A stretch of DNA of 64,000 nt from Paraburkholderia sp. DHOC27. Its GTDB lineage: Bacteria > Pseudomonadota > Gammaproteobacteria > Burkholderiales > Burkholderiaceae. The position numbers and the translations under genes are program-made. The notes under the pieces were generated by a model. The model was given only the letters and a program-made list of their open reading frames with translations. It had not been told where the DNA came from and did not search any database. The stretch covers positions 1,615,348 to 1,679,347 of the forward strand of contig NZ_QVQV01000001.1 in NCBI RefSeq assembly GCF_003429005.1. Reading direction: 5' to 3'. Below, piece after piece: positions 60,153-64,000 of the stretch. The stretch's first letter is position 1. Each line of letters starts with the position of its first letter.

Positions 60153-60180
60153 AAACCGCTGTCCGTGAGGACAGCGGTTT
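60153..60180 (-). terminator. Intrinsic terminator of the small secreted protein
   Basis: A 12-bp stem (AAACCGCTGTCC and complement) with a four-base loop is followed on the minus strand by TTT and further T residues. It begins 26 bp after the stop codon at 60207. Confidence 0.88.
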
Positions 60181-60206
60181 GACGACGCTTACTAAAGCCT
60201 TAGCTG

Positions 60207-60494
60207 TTATTGCCCAGCCGGTGACGACACGCTCGGCGTTGCCAACGTGTTGTGGCTCACGGGAGCAGCATTGGAAGTCGAGCCGCCATTCGCGCTGCTC
60301 GACATGCCTGCGGTTGCCGAGTTGGAGCCCGTGCCGCTATCCGACGTGGCGGCGCTCGAGGTTCCATATCCGCTCGTTGCAGCAGCAGGCGACGTGACAG
60401 ACGGGGTGGCCAGCGTGTTGTTCTGTGCGTAGGCGGCGCCCGACAGCGTCAGTGCGGCAGCGGCCGCGAGTAATGTGCAGGTTGCCTTGTTCAT
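60207..60494 (-). CDS. Small secreted Ser/Thr/Ala-rich protein
   Basis: 95 aa. Signal peptide cut near residue 23 (LSGAAYAQ). The short mature protein carries the motif NTLATPSV-[ST]-SPA twice, at both ends (NNTLATPSVTSPAAA and HNTLATPSVSSPAGQ), around a Ser/Gly/Thr-rich disordered middle. No family is recognised. A terminator follows. Envelope or extracellular location is likely. Confidence 0.78.
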   Translation of the reverse strand: MNKATCTLLAAAAALTLSGAAYAQNNTLATPSVTSPAAATSGYGTSSAATSDSGTGSNSATAGMSSSANGGSTSNAAPVSHNTLATPSVSSPAGQ

Positions 60495-60784
60495 GTTACG
60501 TGTCTCCTGGATTTGGGCTGCAATATGGATGCAAACAACCCCTCTAGTGTAGGAAAACGGTCAGGGATAATTAAGCGCATTGTCCACAAGGATATATTTC
60601 AATTTCGGCAACATCGTGCGCAACGGCTGTGTGGTGCGCTGTGTGGTGCTTGCTTTCAAGTTACTTTCCGCTTATGCATCCGGACTGAATATCCATACAC
60701 GTGAAGCGGTTTTTGTAAATTGAAAAGCATGCCTAACTAATTTATAGGGCGCAATTTTTGGCCAGGGGCGAACGCAGGGCAGTT

Positions 60785-61183
60785 TCAATCCATCACGGGA
60801 TCGTGACAGCACACACAGATCTTGTTCCCCTCGGGGTCCCGAAAGTACGCGCCGTAATAGTGCGGGTGATAGTGGACTCGCAGTCCGGGTGGACCGTCGC
60901 AGGAGCCCATATTGGCGAGTGCGCTGGCGTGTGCGTTGTCAACAGAACGGCGATCCGGCGCGAGCAACGCTACCATGTTCCCGTTGCCGGGTGCGGCTGG
61001 GTTGCCGTCATAAGGCTTGCCAATCAGAAAGAGCGGGCGTGGCATTTCCTCAGCCACCCAACCCGCCCATGCTTTATCCGGCTCGCAGAATTTCAGCTTA
61101 TGCCCTAGCTCATCCATGATCGCGGAGTAGAACGCAAAGGCACGATTGAAGTCATTAACGCCAACGAACACATGCGAAATCAT
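60785..61183 (-). CDS. VOC-superfamily (glyoxalase-like) protein
   Basis: 132 aa from the ATG at 61183; the 19 residues upstream in the frame are repeat-derived. The VOC fold is plain: HVFVGVNDFNRAFAFYSAIMDELG, GKPYDGNPAAPGNGNMVALL, HYHPHYYGAYFRDPEGNKICVCCH. Metal-binding His and Glu positions are partly conserved. It may bind a small molecule or metabolise a toxic compound; specificity is unknown. Confidence 0.83.
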   Translation of the reverse strand: MISHVFVGVNDFNRAFAFYSAIMDELGHKLKFCEPDKAWAGWVAEEMPRPLFLIGKPYDGNPAAPGNGNMVALLAPDRRSVDNAHASALANMGSCDGPPGLRVHYHPHYYGAYFRDPEGNKICVCCHDPVMD

Positions 61184-61205
61184 CCTGTTCTTCCTCTGTT
61201 CGAAC

Positions 61206-61249
61206 CACGCTGCTGAATGGCTGCTGCATGGCTGCTGCATGGCTGCTGA
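61206..61249 (-). repeat. 11-bp tandem repeat between VOC and SDR genes
   Basis: ATGGCTGCTGC occurs twice (61217, 61228), ATGGCTGCTGA once (61239), and a weaker copy starts at 61206. It lies 57 bp beyond the SDR stop at 61307 and just upstream of the VOC start. Translated in frame, it makes the false N-terminal extension of the VOC protein. Confidence 0.82.
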
Positions 61250-61306
61250 GGCCGTGCGTCACCGCCGCTGTCTGAATCTCATGCGAGAGGACGTGACGTC
61301 GAGCGT

Positions 61307-62140
61307 TCATCCATCCGTCGATCTCGTCACGCTTTCCCATGCGTCCAGTTCCGCGCTGAGCGACGCGAGTTTATCCCTGACGAGGCCGAGCGCATCGCTG
61401 CCTAGCAGAAGATGCGCGGGCGGCGCGTCGCTTTCGATCACCGACAACATGGCGCGCGCCGCTTTCACCGGATCGCCGAGCTGCTTGCCGCTTTTCTCCT
61501 GGCGTCCTTTGCGGACGGGATCGAACAGCGCATCGTAATCCGCGATGGAGCGCGGGGTTCGCACCATCGAACGACCTGCCCAGTCCGTGCGAAACGAGCC
61601 CGGCGCGACAGCGGTCACGTGAATGCCGAACCCTTTCACCTCTTTGCCGAGGACTTCGGATATCCCCTCCAGGGCGAATTTGCTGCCGCAGTAGTACGCG
61701 ATGCCGGGCAGCGTGATGAATCCGCCCATCGACGTGATGTTGAGAATATGGCCGCTACGGCGTTCGCGCATGTACGGCAACACGCTCTTCGTTACGGCAA
61801 CCGCGCCGAATACGTTCACGTCGAATTGCCTGCGCATTTCCTCGAGCGTCGACTCTTCCATGACGCCCTCGTGACCGTAGCCCGCGTTGTTGATCAGCAC
61901 ATCCAGCGGCCCGACGTTCGATTCGATTTCCCTGATGACGTCGTCGATTGCATCGAAGTGAGTGACGTCGAGGATTCGTCCGAAGGCGCGGTCGGCATCC
62001 AGCGCTTCGAAGTCCCGTTTGGCCTGCTCGCTGCGCACCGTGCCGACGACCCGATATCCAGCGGCGAGCGCCTCTTGCGCCAATGCGCGTCCGAAGCCGC
62101 TGCTGACGCCGGTGATAAGCATGGTTTTGATCGCTGCCAT
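61307..62140 (-). CDS. Short-chain dehydrogenase/reductase
   Basis: 277 aa. TGVSSGFGRAL cofactor loop, INNAGYGHEG, catalytic Ser in NITSMGG and YCGSK (the usual YxxxK with Cys-Gly-Ser between). The end of the protein (RTDWAGRS, then GDPVKAARAM and LLLG) matches the SDR at 49559-50410, showing paralogy. It diverges from an AraC regulator that likely controls it. Confidence 0.87.
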   Translation of the reverse strand: MAAIKTMLITGVSSGFGRALAQEALAAGYRVVGTVRSEQAKRDFEALDADRAFGRILDVTHFDAIDDVIREIESNVGPLDVLINNAGYGHEGVMEESTLEEMRRQFDVNVFGAVAVTKSVLPYMRERRSGHILNITSMGGFITLPGIAYYCGSKFALEGISEVLGKEVKGFGIHVTAVAPGSFRTDWAGRSMVRTPRSIADYDALFDPVRKGRQEKSGKQLGDPVKAARAMLSVIESDAPPAHLLLGSDALGLVRDKLASLSAELDAWESVTRSTDG

Positions 62141-62181
62141 GACAAACGCTCCTGAATGAGTTTGAGTGCTTGCATGTTATT

Positions 62182-62203
62182 CTGAATTAGCCCTGCGATT
62201 CAG
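62182..62203. promoter_or_regulatory. Candidate operator between SDR and AraC genes
   Basis: CTGAAT and its complement ATTCAG flank a 10-base spacer, in the 94-bp divergent promoter region. It is a 6-bp inverted repeat only, so a weak call. Confidence 0.45.
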
Positions 62204-62234
62204 GCCTTAATTTCCATTTTTATTGCCTATTTCT

Positions 62235-63197
62235 ATGAGTCGAGCTGTGCGCAAAGAATTGATCGGAGAATCTGAACAGCGCCGCATGGTGGCCTTGCTG
62301 ACCGCTTTGGCGCCGCAGGAGGGCTACAACCTGACCGCCTTGCGCGATGTGCGCGTGCTGCGTTCGGACCGGGCGCTGTCACGCACGCCGGTGCTGTACG
62401 ACCCCGGCATTGTCATCGTCTGCCAGGGAAGCAAGCGGGGGTTTTTCGGCGAGCGCGTTTATGTGTACGACGAGCAGCACTATCTCGCGGTAGCCGTGCC
62501 GGTCCCGTTCACGATGGAGACTGATGCGACGCCCGAGCATCCGCTGCTGGCGCTGTACCTGCATTTGAACTTCCAGATGGCGGCCGAGTTGATGATCCAG
62601 ATTGATCGACACGGCCCGGCAAGCACGGACGACGTCCCGGAGAGCATGATGTCGAGCCCGATGGATGCGGCCATGCGCGGGTCGGTGCTGCGTTTTCTGG
62701 AGGCCATGAGCCGGCCGCTCGATGCCGCGGTCCTCGGACCGGCCCTGTTGCGTGAACTGTATTTCCGTGTGCTCACCGGCGCTCAGGGCAACGTGATGCG
62801 CGCGGCGTTGGCCATGCAAGGGCACTTCGGCAAGATCGGCAAGGCACTGGAGCGCATTCACGCCACCTACGCGGAGCCGCTCGATCTTCCGGGGCTCGCC
62901 AGCCAGGCCGGCATGAGCGTGCCGACGTTTCATAGTCACTTCAAGGCGATCACGAGCACGTCGCCCATGCAGTACGTGAAATCCACCCGTTTGCATCAGG
63001 CCCGCTTGCTGATGGTGCGGCAAAGCATGACGGCCGAAGCCGCCTGCCATGCAGTGGGGTATGTCAGTCCTTCGCAGTTCAACCGGGAATTCAAGCGGCT
63101 CTTTGGACGCACGCCCGCGGCGGAGACGAAGCGCTTGCGCGAGAGTTTCGCGTTGCCGCCCGCTTTTCCAGAGTCGAAGTTCGTGGCGTCACATTGA
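62235..63197 (+). CDS. AraC-family transcriptional regulator (CAUR/YqhC type)
   Basis: 320 aa from the ATG at 62235; a TTG four codons upstream is the alternative. The N-terminal AraC_N domain (PVLYDPGIVIVCQGSKRGFFGERVYVYDEQHYLAVAVPVPF) is the YqhC type, which senses reactive carbonyl compounds. The C-terminal HTH pair is DLPGLASQAGMSVPTFHSHFKAIT and AEAACHAVGYVSPSQFNREFKRLFGRTP. It diverges from an SDR, as YqhC regulators commonly do with carbonyl-reducing enzymes. Confidence 0.88.
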   Translation: MSRAVRKELIGESEQRRMVALLTALAPQEGYNLTALRDVRVLRSDRALSRTPVLYDPGIVIVCQGSKRGFFGERVYVYDEQHYLAVAVPVPFTMETDATPEHPLLALYLHLNFQMAAELMIQIDRHGPASTDDVPESMMSSPMDAAMRGSVLRFLEAMSRPLDAAVLGPALLRELYFRVLTGAQGNVMRAALAMQGHFGKIGKALERIHATYAEPLDLPGLASQAGMSVPTFHSHFKAITSTSPMQYVKSTRLHQARLLMVRQSMTAEAACHAVGYVSPSQFNREFKRLFGRTPAAETKRLRESFALPPAFPESKFVASH

Positions 63198-63328
63198 GAG
63201 GTGGGTGATTCTGAATTGGTACGTGGACGCGATCTGCGCTTGTAGTCGTTGATCGGGCCTCGATCATGTGGAGCGTGATGTAGTTAGCCGGATGCTCTCA
63301 GACGCTTGAACGAGCGGGCAAAAAAACA

Positions 63329-63353
63329 AAGGCCGGCTTTTAGAGCCGGCCTT
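63329..63353 (-). terminator. Intrinsic terminator of the third repeat-rich protein
   Basis: A 10-bp stem (AAGGCCGGCT and complement) with a five-base loop is followed on the minus strand by TGTTTTTT. It starts 35 bp after the stop codon at 63388. Confidence 0.88.
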
Positions 63354-63387
63354 CGTGCATCAGCGCGTGGCGCGCTGCGTCTTCAGA

Positions 63388-64000
63388 TTACTTCGGCAAT
63401 GCGCCCGTCGCGACAGCGAGGAGGCCCGTCACAGGAGCGAGCAGGCTACCGGCGCTGGTGCCGCCGCTCGCGTGTGAAGCCGTCGAGCTGAGCGACGCGA
63501 CGAGACCCGCTGCCGGTGACAGCAGGCCGGTGGCTGAGCTGCTACCGGTTGTCGCGAGGCTGCCGCTCACCGAGCCCGCCGTGCCAGCCCCGGCGGTGAC
63601 CGTGGCGCCGCCCGCACTGACGCCTGCGCTGACCGCGCCGGCTGCGGAGACGGCGATCCCGGAGGTCGACGCGAGCGTCGAGCCGAGTGCCGTCGTCAGC
63701 GTGCTGGCGAGCGGGGCGATCGGGTTGTCTTTCACGATGCCCGTGATGACACCCGCCTGCGAGGCGACGGTCGAAGTCACCGTGTTGAGCGCGCTCGTGA
63801 TCGGCACGATCGGGGACGAGCCGCCCAGTGCGCCGGTCACACTGCTGATTGCGCCGGTGACAGGAGCGAGCGGGTTGGAGCCTGCTGCGCCTTGCAGTGC
63901 GCCAGTCACGCTGCTGATTGCGCCGGTGACAGGAGCGAGCGGGTTTGAGCCTGCTGCGCCTTGCAGTGCGCCGGTCACGCTGCTGATTGCGCCGGTGACA
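63388..64000 (-). CDS. Third repeat-rich 'collagen-like' protein, 3' part
   Basis: Only the last ~204 codons lie in the window; the frame continues past the right edge. The visible part contains tandem 23-residue repeats (VTGALQGAAGSNPLAPVTGAISS) and then diverged modules ending LLAPVTGLLAVATGALPK. Its make-up (Gly, Ala, Thr, Val, Ser with LAPVTG motifs) is the same as that of the two lipoproteins at 46559 and 53968. The GTG at 63978 is internal, not the start. Confidence 0.8.
   Translation of the reverse strand, partial: VTGAISSVTGALQGAAGSNPLAPVTGAISSVTGALQGAAGSNPLAPVTGAISSVTGALGGSSPIVPITSALNTVTSTVASQAGVITGIVKDNPIAPLASTLTTALGSTLASTSGIAVSAAGAVSAGVSAGGATVTAGAGTAGSVSGSLATTGSSSATGLLSPAAGLVASLSSTASHASGGTSAGSLLAPVTGLLAVATGALPK
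63842..64000 (-). repeat. 69-bp tandem coding repeat
   Basis: CTGCTGATTGCGCCGGTGAC recurs at 63842, 63911 and 63980, exactly 69 bp apart, encoding the 23-residue unit. The copies are nearly identical, which implies recent expansion; the array continues beyond the window. Confidence 0.9.

Overview
The window is GC-rich chromosomal DNA from a member of the Burkholderiales, most probably Paraburkholderia or Burkholderia sensu lato. I infer this from the family content: a DUF4148 secreted protein, BON-domain secreted proteins, a Burkholderia-type trimeric porin, Gly/Ser/Thr-rich 'collagen-like' lipoproteins, GMC and SDR oxidoreductases and many AraC/LysR regulators. I saw no rRNA, tRNA, insertion sequence, integrase, CRISPR array or phage gene. 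The region looks like metabolic accessory chromosome, not a mobile island.

Layout. 1-6.8 kb: the 5' end of an ABC-transporter substrate-binding protein gene, a LysR regulator, the ChaA antiporter, a BON protein, a 3-methyladenine glycosylase, a DUF4148 protein, a CBS-domain protein and RibA. 7.2-19.0 kb: a catabolic cluster with a quinone oxidoreductase, an Fe(II)/2-oxoglutarate dioxygenase, two BKACE enzymes, an MFS transporter, an SDR, an AraC regulator, an alpha/beta hydrolase, an acyl-CoA ligase, a porin and a BON protein. Its three promoter regions share a direct repeat of TGTCGTCAA-like half-sites exactly 21 bp apart, so they probably form one AraC regulon. 19.5-25.5 kb: a HAF-repeat protein, a diguanylate cyclase, and a sugar-acid module (FadR-type regulator, UxaA/GarD-type dehydratase, KdgT permease). 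25.5-31.7 kb: an ECF sigma factor lying between two anti-sigma-like membrane proteins, then a sarcosine/dimethylglycine dehydrogenase-like flavoprotein with a divergent DeoR regulator. 31.8-43.5 kb: a SWIM/SNF2 helicase, an outer-membrane MetA-type protein, Ku with an overlapping HTH-TPR gene, a receiver-only response regulator, an AraC regulator and a GMC oxidoreductase.

43.4-46.3 kb: an apparent SOS operon. A perfect LexA-type box precedes a DNA-repair-type radical SAM gene, which is followed by a DUF4130-UdgX fusion carrying the KRRIH signature of covalent uracil-DNA crosslinkers. 46.5-56.2 kb: two related repeat-rich lipoproteins (one with about 43 Pro-Thr dipeptides), an MocA-type oxidoreductase, SDRs, a GFA protein and small membrane proteins. 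56.2-58.4 kb: a compact graspetide-type RiPP cassette made of a 67-aa precursor-like peptide, an MvdD-like ATP-grasp ligase and a membrane protein. 58.8-64 kb: a TIGR03118-type lipoprotein, a small secreted protein, a VOC protein, an SDR with a divergent AraC regulator, and the 3' part of a third repeat-rich protein.

One cross-cutting pattern recurs. At least nine short tandem arrays with units of about 10-16 bp (most often 14) sit at or just downstream of gene 3' ends. Several start within the stop codon itself and repeat a stop triplet in each unit.
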